This document shows positions 1-8,642 of a stretch of DNA of 40,058 nucleotides, piece after piece. A model generated the notes under the pieces. The model worked only from the letters and a program-made list of their open reading frames with translations. It made no database searches and was not told the origin of the DNA. Position 1 is the stretch's first letter. Each line of letters starts with the position of its first letter. This DNA is from Limisphaerales bacterium (GTDB lineage: Bacteria > Verrucomicrobiota > Verrucomicrobiia > Limisphaerales > UBA11358): contig PLHK01000139.1 in assembly GCA_003139955.1 (NCBI GenBank), positions 67,258 through 107,315 on the forward strand, given 5' to 3'. Both the position numbers and the translations under genes were made by a program.

Positions 1-24
1 CATTTTTCATCAAGTCAAAACCAA

Positions 25-534
25 TCAGCCCCGATAAACAATCAGCACGCCGTAGTCCGTCATGATTTTCTGCACGCCGACATCAAACATTTCGTAACTG
101 ATCGTGTGGATGCCGACGAGGTTCGGCTCGCCGATCTCGTGCAGCGCCGCCGAAACTTTCTCATCAAACCGGTCGTGACCGGACTCGATGCATGCGGCGC
201 GGCGGATGGTCAGGATGCGCAGTCGTTTGCCCGCGCCTTTCTGGACGACCTCCAGCGGCGGCTTGGGTTTGTCAATCAGCGATTCGCTCGGCTTGTCGCG
301 CACCGGCACTTTCAAATGCAGCGGCACCTTGGCGGCGGCAGAAGCGGCGATGGGGCTGACGAATGCCGCCGATGCTGGAGGCGTAACTACCGGCAAAGAA
401 CCCGTGGTCACTTTGCCGCTTGCCGGGATGGTGATGGGTTCGCCGCAGGACGGGCAGTCAATCTGTGAACCGGCACCGGATTCATCCACGGCCATTTCCT
501 GGTCGCAGTTCGGGCAGTTGAAGACGATGTCCAT
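25..534 (-). CDS. Zinc-ribbon protein of unknown function
   Basis: 169 aa, starting at ATG. The N-terminus (about residues 5-40) is a zinc ribbon with two CxxC pairs, CPNC and CPSC, followed by GEPITIP, a form common at the N-terminus of proteins from Verrucomicrobiota and relatives. A Pro/Ala/Lys-rich linker (about 40-100) leads to a C-terminal domain of about 70 residues that ends in MTDYGVLIVYRG and contains no motif I recognise. There is no signal peptide or membrane segment, so it is probably cytoplasmic. No Shine-Dalgarno is visible before the ATG; the upstream stretch is A/T-rich. The gene stands alone, with the next gene divergent. The zinc binding is supported by the Cys spacing; the function is unknown. 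Confidence 0.75.
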   Translation of the reverse strand: MDIVFNCPNCDQEMAVDESGAGSQIDCPSCGEPITIPASGKVTTGSLPVVTPPASAAFVSPIAASAAAKVPLHLKVPVRDKPSESLIDKPKPPLEVVQKGAGKRLRILTIRRAACIESGHDRFDEKVSAALHEIGEPNLVGIHTISYEMFDVGVQKIMTDYGVLIVYRG

Positions 535-733
535 AATTTTTGATTTTTTTTAAAGATTTTTGCCAGCCTACGTCCGCGTCGGCGGTCAAACCAGAAAAAA
601 ATCACCGACTCTGCCGCCGCCAATTCATACACGAAGCAAACATTTTACTTTTATTGAAGGAGAATAATCGCTAGAAAATCTCCGCCGGTTAAATTAAGCG
701 GTCTAAATCATCGGGAAAGCAAAACTTAAACAC

Positions 734-1906
734 ATGGCATCTGTCTTCCAGCATCAGCGATTGATAAATTTTTTGGCCGCCGAAAGTTCCGGTCGGCAGT
801 CCGCGCCGGTTTCCCGGCAAATTATTGGCGTGCTTGAAGGGACGGGCGTTGGCCCGGCGGTCATTGCCTCGGCGTTGCAGGTATTGAAATCCGTGGAACA
901 AGTCTTGAATCTGAAATTCGAGGTGCGGTTTGGCGGGCTGATCGGCGAAGATGCCATCAAGGAACACGGCCAGTGGCTGCCGGAGGATACGATGGAATTT
1001 TGCGCGGATGTTTTCCAGCTCGGCGGTGCGATCCTCAACGGCCCCGGCGGCGGGCGCTACGTGTACGATCTGCGGCGGCGTTTTGATCTGTTCTGCAAAT
1101 TCGTTCCCGTCGTGCCGTCACCGGAACTCGCGCGCGCCGGAAAAATTTCCCCGCAGTTTTTGAAGGACGTGGACATGCTCATCGTGCGCGACAACACCGG
1201 CGGCGTTTATCAAGGTCAGTGGGGCGATCGCGCCACGGACAAAGGCCGCGTCGCTGAACACTCGTTCAGCTACAGCGAAGGCGAAGTGCATCGCCTCATC
1301 GAAGTCGCGGCGCGCGCGGCGGCCAGTCGGCGCGGCAATCTTTATGTCATCGTCAAGGACGGCGGCGTCCCGACCGTGACGGCACTGTGGCGCGACATGA
1401 GCATGGCCGTCGCCCGCAAGCACGGCCTCGAGGCAAAGTTCATGAATATTGACCTCGCCGCCTACGAACTGATCCAGAATCCCACGCGCTTTGATGTCAT
1501 CGTAGCGCCCAACCTCTTTGGCGACATCATCGCGGATATCTGCGGTGTTTTGGTGTCGTCGCGCGGCGTGACTTTCTCCGGCAATTTTACTCCGCGCGGA
1601 CATGGTGTTTATCAGACCAATCATGGTTGCGCCCACGATCTTGCGGGGGCGGACATCGCCAATCCTGCCGGTCAAATCCTCTCGCTGGCCATGCTGCTGC
1701 GCGAAAGTTTCGCGTTGGATGAAGCCGCCACGCTCATCGAAAAAGCCCTCGCCGAAACTTGGCACGCGGGCTGGCGCACCGCCGACCTCGCCGAAGATGG
1801 CTGCAAAATTCTCGGCACGAAAGCCATGGCCGACAAGGTCGCGGAACAAATCCTCCGCTCGGCAGAAAATAAATCGCTGCATGAAACCCGCGTTGCTGTT
1901 GATTGA
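734..1906 (+). CDS. Isocitrate/isopropylmalate dehydrogenase family protein
   Basis: 390 aa beta-decarboxylating dehydrogenase. Visible family marks are the N-terminal GVLEGTGVGP (32-41), the substrate loop RDNTGGVYQG (152-161; the family norm is RENTGG.YFG), a catalytic-type Lys208 in VKDGGVP, the metal-binding Asp region APNLFGDIIADI (258-269), and the C-terminal NHGCAHDLAGADIANP (296-311), which corresponds to the HGSAPDIAGKGIANP block. Such enzymes oxidise and decarboxylate 2-hydroxy acids with NAD(P) and a divalent metal. The loop residues differ from canonical LeuB and Icd, so the substrate is open (isocitrate, isopropylmalate, homoisocitrate or a malate/tartrate analogue). The first ~28 residues precede the Rossmann start and may be partly untranslated. 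Its 3' end overlaps the next gene by 26 bp, implying coupled expression. Confidence 0.88.
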   Translation: MASVFQHQRLINFLAAESSGRQSAPVSRQIIGVLEGTGVGPAVIASALQVLKSVEQVLNLKFEVRFGGLIGEDAIKEHGQWLPEDTMEFCADVFQLGGAILNGPGGGRYVYDLRRRFDLFCKFVPVVPSPELARAGKISPQFLKDVDMLIVRDNTGGVYQGQWGDRATDKGRVAEHSFSYSEGEVHRLIEVAARAAASRRGNLYVIVKDGGVPTVTALWRDMSMAVARKHGLEAKFMNIDLAAYELIQNPTRFDVIVAPNLFGDIIADICGVLVSSRGVTFSGNFTPRGHGVYQTNHGCAHDLAGADIANPAGQILSLAMLLRESFALDEAATLIEKALAETWHAGWRTADLAEDGCKILGTKAMADKVAEQILRSAENKSLHETRVAVD

Positions 1907-3827
1907 TCTTCAGAACGATTATCTTACGGTGGCCGGGATGCAACCTGCGGCGGACAGTTTGATTTCCCGCGCGGCGGCATTGCTCAACGGCGGCCGCACG
2001 CGGCAAATTCCCATCATTCACATCTGGACGACGGTTCATCGCGACGACGACCGGCGGCTGCCGCATTGGAAAAAATTAAATCGCTGGCAATGCGTCGCTG
2101 GAACCGACGGACACAAAACGCCCGAGCCGCTGCAAACGCGCGCAAACGAAACTATCATCCACAAAGGCGGCTTCAACGGATTTGCTGGCGGCGAATTGGA
2201 CGCGGCGCTAAAAAAAATAAAGTGCGACGCCGTCATTCTCGCCGGGGTTCATCTGCACACTTGCGTTCGCACGATCGCCGCCGAAAGTTTGGAACGCGGC
2301 CTGCAAGTTTTGATCACCGAAGATGCCGTCGCCAGCAACGACCCAATTTACGCTGCCGCCACGCGCCGCTGGCTGGCCGAACGTGGCGTCGAATTTATTT
2401 CCGTGAATGATATCCTGTCGCGGCTGGAAGGAAACGCGCCAGCAAAATTAATTCACCGCTCGCCGCGCGAAACGGGGAAAATCCTGTTTGAGATTTCTGT
2501 CGCTGGCGCGGATGAAATTGCCGCCGCAACGTTGTCCGCGCAAAGCGCGTGGAAAATCTGGCGGCGGACAGATTTAAGTCCGCGTTGTGAAATCCTAGAA
2601 AAGTTCGTCGCGCGATTGGAGGCCGCCGGGCCGGATTTGGCGCGGCAAATGGCGGTCGAAATCGGCAAGCCCGTTTCGCATGGTATCGAAGAAGTCCGGC
2701 GCGCCGCTGCAAACGTCCGCGACGTAATCCGACGCGCCGACGCGTTTGAATTTCAAAAACTCGAGCTGGCTGGACTTGTCCGCCATGAGCCGCTTGGCGT
2801 TGTCGCGCTCATTTCACCGTGGAACAATCCGGTCGCGATTCCCGTCGGCAAAATTGCGCCCGCACTGATTTACGGAAACACCGTCGTCTGGAAACCCGCG
2901 CCCGCGGCTGCAAAAATTTCAGAGGTGCTTTTGAAATTATTGCGCGAATCCGGCGTGCCGGCGGGCACAGTTCAAATTTTGAGCGGCGATCACACGACGG
3001 CGCAAAAATTGGTGGCGGACGAAAATGTCAGCGCCGTTACCATTACGAGTTCGGCGCATGCGGGTTTTGCAATTCAGGAAATTTGCGCGCGACAATTTTT
3101 GCCGTTGCAGGCTGAATTGAGCGGTAACAACGCCGCAATTGTCTGGGATGACGCGGATTTGAAAATCGCAGCGACACAAGTCGCGTGGGGCGCGTTTGGT
3201 TTTGCCGGACAGCGTTGCACGGCAAATCGCCGCGTGATTGTGAGCGTGACGGAGTTTGAAAATTTCTGGCGCGAGTTGAAAATCGCCGCCGAAAAATTAA
3301 ACTGGGGCGATCCGTTGGAAAATTCCACGGACATCGGCCCGGTGATTCACGCCGACAAACGTGACGAGCAACTGAAGTTAATTTTGTCCGCGCAAAAATC
3401 TGGCGCGGCGCGGCGCGTGGAATTTCTTTTCGCGGATCGTGCCAAAGAAACGTGGGTTAAAAGCGGCGCTTACGTGCAGCCGGTCATCGTCAACTGCGAT
3501 GAGTCCAACCATCCGCTCGTGCAGGAAGAGACGATGAGTCCGCTGCTGGTGGTGCAGCGCGCAGAAAATTTTGAGCACGCGCTGGAATTGTGCAACGGTG
3601 TCCGGCACGGTCTGGTGGCCGCGCTGTTCAGCGATTCAATTGAGCAACAGGAAAAGTTTCTGGCCGAAGCGCAGGCGGGTATGTTGAAAATCAATTCCGC
3701 GACGGCGGGCGTCGATGTGTCGCTGCCGTTCGGCGGCTGGAAAATGTCGGGGCTGGGCCTGCCGGAACACGGCGAGGGCGACCGGCTTTTTTACACGCGG
3801 ATGCAGGCGGTCTATGGCGCGCGTTGA
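1881..3827 (+). CDS. Isochorismatase-like hydrolase fused to aldehyde dehydrogenase
   Basis: 648 aa. I start at the ATG giving MKPALLLIDLQNDY, the normal opening of the isochorismatase/nicotinamidase family; any longer reading would run inside the upstream gene. Residues 1 to about 185 carry the Asp-Lys-Cys triad (Asp9, Lys95, Cys128 in GVHLHTCVRT). Residues from about 205 on are an NAD(P)-dependent aldehyde dehydrogenase: SPWNNP (Asn315/316), VWKPAPAA (Lys338), general base Glu412 in AELSGNN, and catalytic Cys446 in GQRCTANRR, a form close to the AstD/succinylglutamic-semialdehyde group. All catalytic residues of both halves are present, so the fusion looks functional. A plausible logic is hydrolysis of an amide or enol ether followed by oxidation of the aldehyde released; the substrate is unknown. 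It overlaps the dehydrogenase gene upstream by 26 bp and converges with the next gene. Confidence 0.9.
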   Translation: MKPALLLIDLQNDYLTVAGMQPAADSLISRAAALLNGGRTRQIPIIHIWTTVHRDDDRRLPHWKKLNRWQCVAGTDGHKTPEPLQTRANETIIHKGGFNGFAGGELDAALKKIKCDAVILAGVHLHTCVRTIAAESLERGLQVLITEDAVASNDPIYAAATRRWLAERGVEFISVNDILSRLEGNAPAKLIHRSPRETGKILFEISVAGADEIAAATLSAQSAWKIWRRTDLSPRCEILEKFVARLEAAGPDLARQMAVEIGKPVSHGIEEVRRAAANVRDVIRRADAFEFQKLELAGLVRHEPLGVVALISPWNNPVAIPVGKIAPALIYGNTVVWKPAPAAAKISEVLLKLLRESGVPAGTVQILSGDHTTAQKLVADENVSAVTITSSAHAGFAIQEICARQFLPLQAELSGNNAAIVWDDADLKIAATQVAWGAFGFAGQRCTANRRVIVSVTEFENFWRELKIAAEKLNWGDPLENSTDIGPVIHADKRDEQLKLILSAQKSGAARRVEFLFADRAKETWVKSGAYVQPVIVNCDESNHPLVQEETMSPLLVVQRAENFEHALELCNGVRHGLVAALFSDSIEQQEKFLAEAQAGMLKINSATAGVDVSLPFGGWKMSGLGLPEHGEGDRLFYTRMQAVYGAR

Positions 3828-3833
3828 GCGGCC

Positions 3834-4649
3834 TCAAAGCTTGGCGTCGGCGAGCGTTTTGATTTCCGGAAAAAAGCGGCGCATCAACGGGCGGCAGTGC
3901 TGTTTGATTTTTTGCTCCAAAAAATCCGGGTCAATTTCCGTTATGATCTGTCGCTGCACTGGATTCCGGTATTCATGGGTGCGATCCAGCCGGACAGTGT
4001 GGCGCGGCAGGCCGGCGAACTCCGCGACCTCAAACGCGCGTGGCCGGATCTGGTCGGTGCGGACGACGAGCAGACGCTCTGACGGAATGGTGGCGAGCAC
4101 TTTTTCATTGTGCGCCGTCCACCGGGCGAGATAGCCGGCGAGCGGGTAAAGCCCGGTTTCTTTCAAAACCTGTTCTTCCGGTGAATGCGGAGCGCTGGTG
4201 CGTGCATATAAAAATTCCCGCAGCTTCACCCGTATCGACTCTTGGCTGGGGCGGTGAAGGACGCGCCGAAATTCCGAGTTCGCCCATGAGTAACAATCGC
4301 GGATTGTCAGCAAAAAGCGGGCGCGCGGAAATTCACTGGCTAGAAAATCGAGGATCAACCCATTGAACCATGAGGAATCCACTTCCAAGGCCAGTTCGCG
4401 GTCGCGCGTGCGAATCCAGTTGCGCAACTCGGCGTCGTGGATGCGACGTTCGTGCCAGTCAAAAAACATTTCAATCACTTTTGTGGCTTGCGGTTCATGG
4501 CGGGCGGCGACATTCGGCGAAAACATCGAGCAGATGGAATGGGTTCCACTCTTGGCGAGGCTCACACAGTAAAGCTGCGTCCGGCGAACGGCGGGCCGGC
4601 CGAGAATCAGGCGCTGGAATCGGAAGCCGTAGTCGGCGGTCAGACTCAT
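3834..4649 (-). CDS. PAPS-dependent sulfotransferase family protein
   Basis: 271 aa from the ATG giving MSLTADYGF; a GTG two codons upstream (position 4655) is also possible. The 5'-phosphosulfate loop is seen near residue 31 as LAKSGTHSI (family PKSGTT.L), and the 3'-phosphate motif as RFLLTIRDCYSWANS (family ..RNP.D...S). These indicate transfer of sulfate from PAPS to a hydroxyl or amine of an unknown acceptor. There is no signal peptide or membrane helix, so it is expected to be cytosolic. It is divergent from the Rieske/NRPS-like operon and converges with the fusion dehydrogenase, leaving only 6 bp between stops. A -35/-10 pair (TTGACG, 18 bp, TAGAGT) ends 9 bp before the ATG. It may tailor a product of the neighbouring enzymes, but this is inference. 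Confidence 0.82.
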   Translation of the reverse strand: MSLTADYGFRFQRLILGRPAVRRTQLYCVSLAKSGTHSICSMFSPNVAARHEPQATKVIEMFFDWHERRIHDAELRNWIRTRDRELALEVDSSWFNGLILDFLASEFPRARFLLTIRDCYSWANSEFRRVLHRPSQESIRVKLREFLYARTSAPHSPEEQVLKETGLYPLAGYLARWTAHNEKVLATIPSERLLVVRTDQIRPRAFEVAEFAGLPRHTVRLDRTHEYRNPVQRQIITEIDPDFLEQKIKQHCRPLMRRFFPEIKTLADAKL

Positions 4650-4658
4650 ATGCACCAG

Positions 4659-4722
4659 ACTCTAACCATCCCGCCAACGCGCCGTCAACGCCGCTCGACT
4701 TTTTCTGCGGGTTGCGTAAAAA
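4659..4722. promoter_or_regulatory. Divergent promoter pair, sulfotransferase and Rieske genes
   Basis: Minus strand: TTGACG at 4688-4683, 18-bp spacer, TAGAGT at 4664-4659, 9 bp to the sulfotransferase ATG. Plus strand: TCGACT at 4695-4700, 16-bp spacer, TAAAAA at 4717-4722, 8 bp to the Rieske ATG. The two -35 boxes are 6 bp apart back to back, so one regulator bound here could control both directions. No Shine-Dalgarno follows either promoter, so both mRNAs would be leaderless or nearly so. Confidence 0.5.
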
Positions 4723-4730
4723 TCGCGCGC

Positions 4731-6044
4731 ATGACTGAATCCGAAAACCAACTGCTCACCCGCGTCGGCCCCGGAACGTTAATGGGCAAACTGATGCGGC
4801 AATATTGGATCCCCGTTTTACAATCCTCCGATTTGCCGGAGCCGGACGGCGCGCCGCGGCGCGTGCGGCTGTTGTGCGAAAACTTGGTCGCGTTCCGAAA
4901 TTCCGCCGGCAAGATCGGTTTGGTTGACCAGGTTTGTCCGCATCGCTGCGCGTCGCTTTTTTTTGGACGCAACGAGGAGAACGGTTTGCGCTGTCTTTAT
5001 CACGGCTGGAAATTTGATGTGGATGGCAAGTGCGTGGATGTTCCAAACGAACCGCCGGGCAGCAAGTTCAACGAGCAAATTAAAATCACGGCCTATCCAT
5101 GTGTGGAAAAAAACGGCATCGTGTGGACTTACCTGGGGCCGCAGCGCGACAATCCGCCGCCGTTGCCAGAACTCGGCTGGGCGCTGGTGGCACCGCAGCG
5201 GCGTGGGGCGTTGCGCTACCAGCGCGCGTGCAACTGGCTGCAGGCGATGGAGGGCGATTTCGATTCGTCGCATTTGAGTTTTTTGCATCTGGCGGTTGAT
5301 CCAAAATCGCAGGACACCGCCGCCGAAAAAAAGGCGGGCATTGATTATTATCGCAACATCGCGCGCATGGACAAGCAGCCGCTGCTCGAAGTGCAGGACA
5401 CGGACGTGGGCGTGATGTATGGTGCGCGGCGGGACGCGGCGGACGGGAAATTTTACTGGCGCGTCACGCAATTCCTGCTGCCGTTTTACACGAGCGTGCC
5501 GAGTTACGGCGGAAAAAACCGTGACAAAATCTGGGTGCCGCTCGACGATGAACACACGATGGTCTGGGAACCGCATTGGTCTTCGACGCGCGAATTGTCC
5601 GAGGACGAGCAAAAAGGCTGGAAGGATCGCGTCGCGCCCAGCGGTTTTCTGCCGGACACCGAGGATGCGCTGGGCAAACATCGTTTTGCCGCGAACGCGG
5701 AGAATGATTATCTGCTGGATCGCGCGCGGCAGAAAAATTTCAATTTCAGCGGCTTGGAAAACACCACGCCCATCCAGGACGGCGCGATGCAGGAAAGCAT
5801 GGGTGCGATTTGCGACCGCACGCAGGAACATCTTGGCGCGTCGGACGCGGCCATCGTGCGGATGCGCCGACGGTTGATCAACGCGGCGAAGGAACTGTAC
5901 AAAAATCAGGTGCCGCCGGGCGTGGAAAATCCTGCACTCTATCACAAGCACGGCGATCAATTTTTGCTCGGAGAAAAAGATTCGTGGGCCGAGCATTACG
6001 CGGCGAAGATGAAACTGGATTACGCCGCGCTCGTTTCCCGCTGA
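4731..6044 (+). CDS. Rieske non-heme iron oxygenase, phthalate-dioxygenase type
   Basis: 437 aa from the ATG giving MTESENQLLT; an in-frame extension upstream lies over the divergent promoter and lacks family similarity. The Rieske [2Fe-2S] site is CPHRC...CLYHGW (Cys69, His71, Cys88, His91). The mononuclear iron site follows in EGDFDSSHLSFLH, with His181 and His186 as ligands and Asp176/178 nearby. Opening and length resemble alpha subunits of the phthalate 4,5-dioxygenase/phenoxybenzoate dioxygenase group (single-component oxygenases using a separate reductase). Such enzymes hydroxylate or demethylate aromatic and other ring substrates. No ferredoxin or reductase gene is next to it, so electrons must come from elsewhere. 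It lies 18 bp upstream of the NRPS-like gene, forming an evident two-gene operon. Confidence 0.92.
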   Translation: MTESENQLLTRVGPGTLMGKLMRQYWIPVLQSSDLPEPDGAPRRVRLLCENLVAFRNSAGKIGLVDQVCPHRCASLFFGRNEENGLRCLYHGWKFDVDGKCVDVPNEPPGSKFNEQIKITAYPCVEKNGIVWTYLGPQRDNPPPLPELGWALVAPQRRGALRYQRACNWLQAMEGDFDSSHLSFLHLAVDPKSQDTAAEKKAGIDYYRNIARMDKQPLLEVQDTDVGVMYGARRDAADGKFYWRVTQFLLPFYTSVPSYGGKNRDKIWVPLDDEHTMVWEPHWSSTRELSEDEQKGWKDRVAPSGFLPDTEDALGKHRFAANAENDYLLDRARQKNFNFSGLENTTPIQDGAMQESMGAICDRTQEHLGASDAAIVRMRRRLINAAKELYKNQVPPGVENPALYHKHGDQFLLGEKDSWAEHYAAKMKLDYAALVSR

Positions 6045-6062
6045 AAATTTCTACTGAATCCG

Positions 6063-8636
6063 TTGAGCGCACCCCTGTCATCCGAATCTATCACCGGCCG
6101 GTTTGCGCAGGCGGCCGCGCGGTTCGCGGCGCGCATCGCTGTCAGCGCGCCCGCCGGGCAATGGACTTATGCGGAACTTGACCGGCATGCCAATTTCATC
6201 GCGGCGGAAATTTTTGCGCAACTCGGCGAAATTTCCGAGCCGGTCGCGCTGCTGATGGAACATGACGCGCCGCTGATCGCCGCCATCCTTGGCACGCTCA
6301 AGGCGAACAAAATTTATCTCGCGCTCGACCCGAATCACCCGCCAGAACAACTCGCCGCGATGCTCACGAGTTCCGGCGTGAAATTGTTGCTCGCCGATAA
6401 AAAAAATCTGGCGCTGGCGAATTCATTGGCGTCTGAAAAATTAAAAATCCGCGAACTTGATAAAATTTTTCCCAGCGATTTGCCGTGTGCAAATTTCCCG
6501 GAAATTTCTCCCGATGCTGGCGCGTGGCTGATGTTCACTTCCGGCTCGACCAGCGCGCCCAAGGGTTTGTGGCAAAATCATCGCGGCATTGTGCATGAGG
6601 CGGAGATTTACGCGGAACTGATCGGCCTCACGCCGGACGACCGCGTTTCGCTGCTGACTTCGTGCGGTCTGGCGGCGTCGGGCGCAACGCTCTTCGCCAC
6701 GCTGCTCAATGGCGCAGCGCTCGGAATGTTTCACGTTCGCTCGCAGGGTGTCGAGCGGCTGGCGGACTGGCTGCCGCGCGAACGCATCACGATTTTTCAT
6801 TCCGTGCCGACGGTTTTCCGGCATCTGGCGCGCGCGGCGGACGGAAAAAATTCTTTCGGGACTTTGCGGCTCATCCGGCTCGGCGGCGAACCGGTTTTGC
6901 GCGGCGACGTGGAAATGTTCCGGCGGCGATGCCCGGGCAATTGCCGGCTCGTGCAATCATTAAGCTCCACCGAAACGGGCATGATCAGCACGTTTACAAT
7001 AGACAAGCAGACGGTGCTGAATAATCCACGCGTGTCGTCCGGCCATGCTGTGCGCGGCGTGCAGATTTTTCTGCTGGACGAAAAAAACGAGCCGGTCAAA
7101 AACGGCGGCGAAGGAATAATCGCCGTCCGCAGCGCGCGTCTGCGGCAGGGTTACTGGCGGCAGCCGGAATTGACGGCGGAAAAATTTCTGACTGACGGAA
7201 GCAATCCGAATCTCCGCATTTTCATCTCGAACGACCTTGGAAAATTTCTTCCGGACGGTTCGCTCGAACATCTGGGTCGCGTGGATCAGCTCGTGAAAAT
7301 CCGCGGTCAGCGCGTGGATTTGGGCGAAGTGGAGTCGGCGTTGCTGGCGACGGAACTGGCGCAGGAAGCCGTCGTGATCGCGCGTGAAGATGCGGCGGGC
7401 GAGAAACGGTTGGCCGCCTACATCGTCCCGCGCGCGGGCGCGGACGTGTCGCCGCAGAATTTCCGGCGCGGGCTCCGCGCGCAATTGCCGGAATACATGA
7501 TCCCGAACGATTTTGTGGCGCTGGAAAAATTGCCGCAAACGGCAGGCGGAAAAATTGACCGCCGCGCGCTGCCGTTGCCAGCACCGGCAAAAAAAAATGG
7601 TTTGAGCCGGAGCAAACGCCCCCGTGACGTGGTGGAAATACGGTTGACGCGAATCTGGGAATCCGTCTTGCACGTTTCATCAATCGCGCGCAACGATGAT
7701 TTTTTTGAACTGGGCGGATCGTCTCTGAAATCGGTCGAGGTGTTGCTGCGCATCGAGGAATTATTTCATGTCCCGCTGCCGCCCTCGACTTTGGTGGAAT
7801 ACAGCACCGTGGAAAAACTTGCGGCGTTGCTGGTGGATCACGCGGTCATTCCGTCGCCCAGCCCGCTGGTGAAACTGCGCGCTGGCGGTGGCGGAAGACC
7901 GCTATTTTTGATTCACAACGGGCAAGGCGATGTGGCTTCTTACGGACTGTTGACGCGGCGCTTGCCGGGACGTCCGATTTACGGCCTGCAATCGGTCGGA
8001 CTACAGGGTGAAAGCTGGCCGTTGATGAGCGTTTCTGCGATGGCCCGCCGTTATCTGCCGGAAATCATCGCCAAAGATCCCACCGGGCCTTACTTGCTGG
8101 CGGGCGCGTGCATGGGCGGACTGGTCGCCCTGGAAATCGCACAACTGCTGGTGCAACAAAACCGGTCAGTCGGCTTGCTGGTTTTCCTCGACACGTCCCA
8201 TCCGATCCAGCGCTGGCGGCAGCCCGGCTGGAAGGAAAAATTATATTGTCCGGCGCGCGACACCGTGCGCGACGCCGTCCGCATTTTGCGGTGGGGAATT
8301 CTTCGCGCCAGCGGACTTGGCCGTGGCGCACGCTGGCGGCTGGGGTATCGGCGTTTTGTAGCAAACATGAATTTTTTCGCCAACCGCTTCTATCAGCCGA
8401 AGCCCTATCCGGGGACCATCACGTTGTTCATCAGCGCCGAAAACAAATCTGCCGGCGAAGACCGGCGGCTTTCGTTGCGCCGCTATGCGAAAGATTCCAG
8501 CGTCATCACCATTCCTACCAACCATGTCGGACTTTATGCCAAGCCCGCCGTGGACGAACTGGCGCAACAGCTCCAAAACGAGCTGGAACTTGTCGAAGCG
8601 CAAACCGGCAAACTGATTTCCAACGGGGGAAATTAA
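6063..8636 (+). CDS. NRPS-like A-T-TE synthetase with cysteine thioesterase
   Basis: 857 aa from a TTG start; the family's N-terminal region begins within a few residues, and no ATG fits. The adenylation domain (about 10-500) has core A3 LMFTSGSTSAPKG (156-168), GRVDQLVKIRGQRVDLGEVE, and the A10 lysine in QTAGGKIDRRALP. The position of the amino-group-anchoring Asp (FDxS in amino-acid-activating domains) reads LAAS (203-206), so the substrate is probably not a normal alpha-amino acid. The carrier domain has FFELGGSSLKS with the phosphopantetheine Ser554. The C-terminal thioesterase (about 610-850) has G-A-C-M-G with Cys683 in place of the usual Ser, Asp710 in FLDTSHP and His821 in NHVGLY. Cys-type thioesterases are known in some NRPS systems. 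It is cotranscribed with the Rieske oxygenase; the product is unknown. Confidence 0.9.
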   Translation: MSAPLSSESITGRFAQAAARFAARIAVSAPAGQWTYAELDRHANFIAAEIFAQLGEISEPVALLMEHDAPLIAAILGTLKANKIYLALDPNHPPEQLAAMLTSSGVKLLLADKKNLALANSLASEKLKIRELDKIFPSDLPCANFPEISPDAGAWLMFTSGSTSAPKGLWQNHRGIVHEAEIYAELIGLTPDDRVSLLTSCGLAASGATLFATLLNGAALGMFHVRSQGVERLADWLPRERITIFHSVPTVFRHLARAADGKNSFGTLRLIRLGGEPVLRGDVEMFRRRCPGNCRLVQSLSSTETGMISTFTIDKQTVLNNPRVSSGHAVRGVQIFLLDEKNEPVKNGGEGIIAVRSARLRQGYWRQPELTAEKFLTDGSNPNLRIFISNDLGKFLPDGSLEHLGRVDQLVKIRGQRVDLGEVESALLATELAQEAVVIAREDAAGEKRLAAYIVPRAGADVSPQNFRRGLRAQLPEYMIPNDFVALEKLPQTAGGKIDRRALPLPAPAKKNGLSRSKRPRDVVEIRLTRIWESVLHVSSIARNDDFFELGGSSLKSVEVLLRIEELFHVPLPPSTLVEYSTVEKLAALLVDHAVIPSPSPLVKLRAGGGGRPLFLIHNGQGDVASYGLLTRRLPGRPIYGLQSVGLQGESWPLMSVSAMARRYLPEIIAKDPTGPYLLAGACMGGLVALEIAQLLVQQNRSVGLLVFLDTSHPIQRWRQPGWKEKLYCPARDTVRDAVRILRWGILRASGLGRGARWRLGYRRFVANMNFFANRFYQPKPYPGTITLFISAENKSAGEDRRLSLRRYAKDSSVITIPTNHVGLYAKPAVDELAQQLQNELELVEAQTGKLISNGGN

Positions 8637-8642
8637 TTATCC

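Noticed and set aside
4818-5996. Long open frame of 392 codons on the minus strand
   Set aside because: It lies entirely opposite the Rieske gene, which has all iron ligands. The translation is Arg/His-rich with no motif, as expected from the complement of a GC-rich gene.
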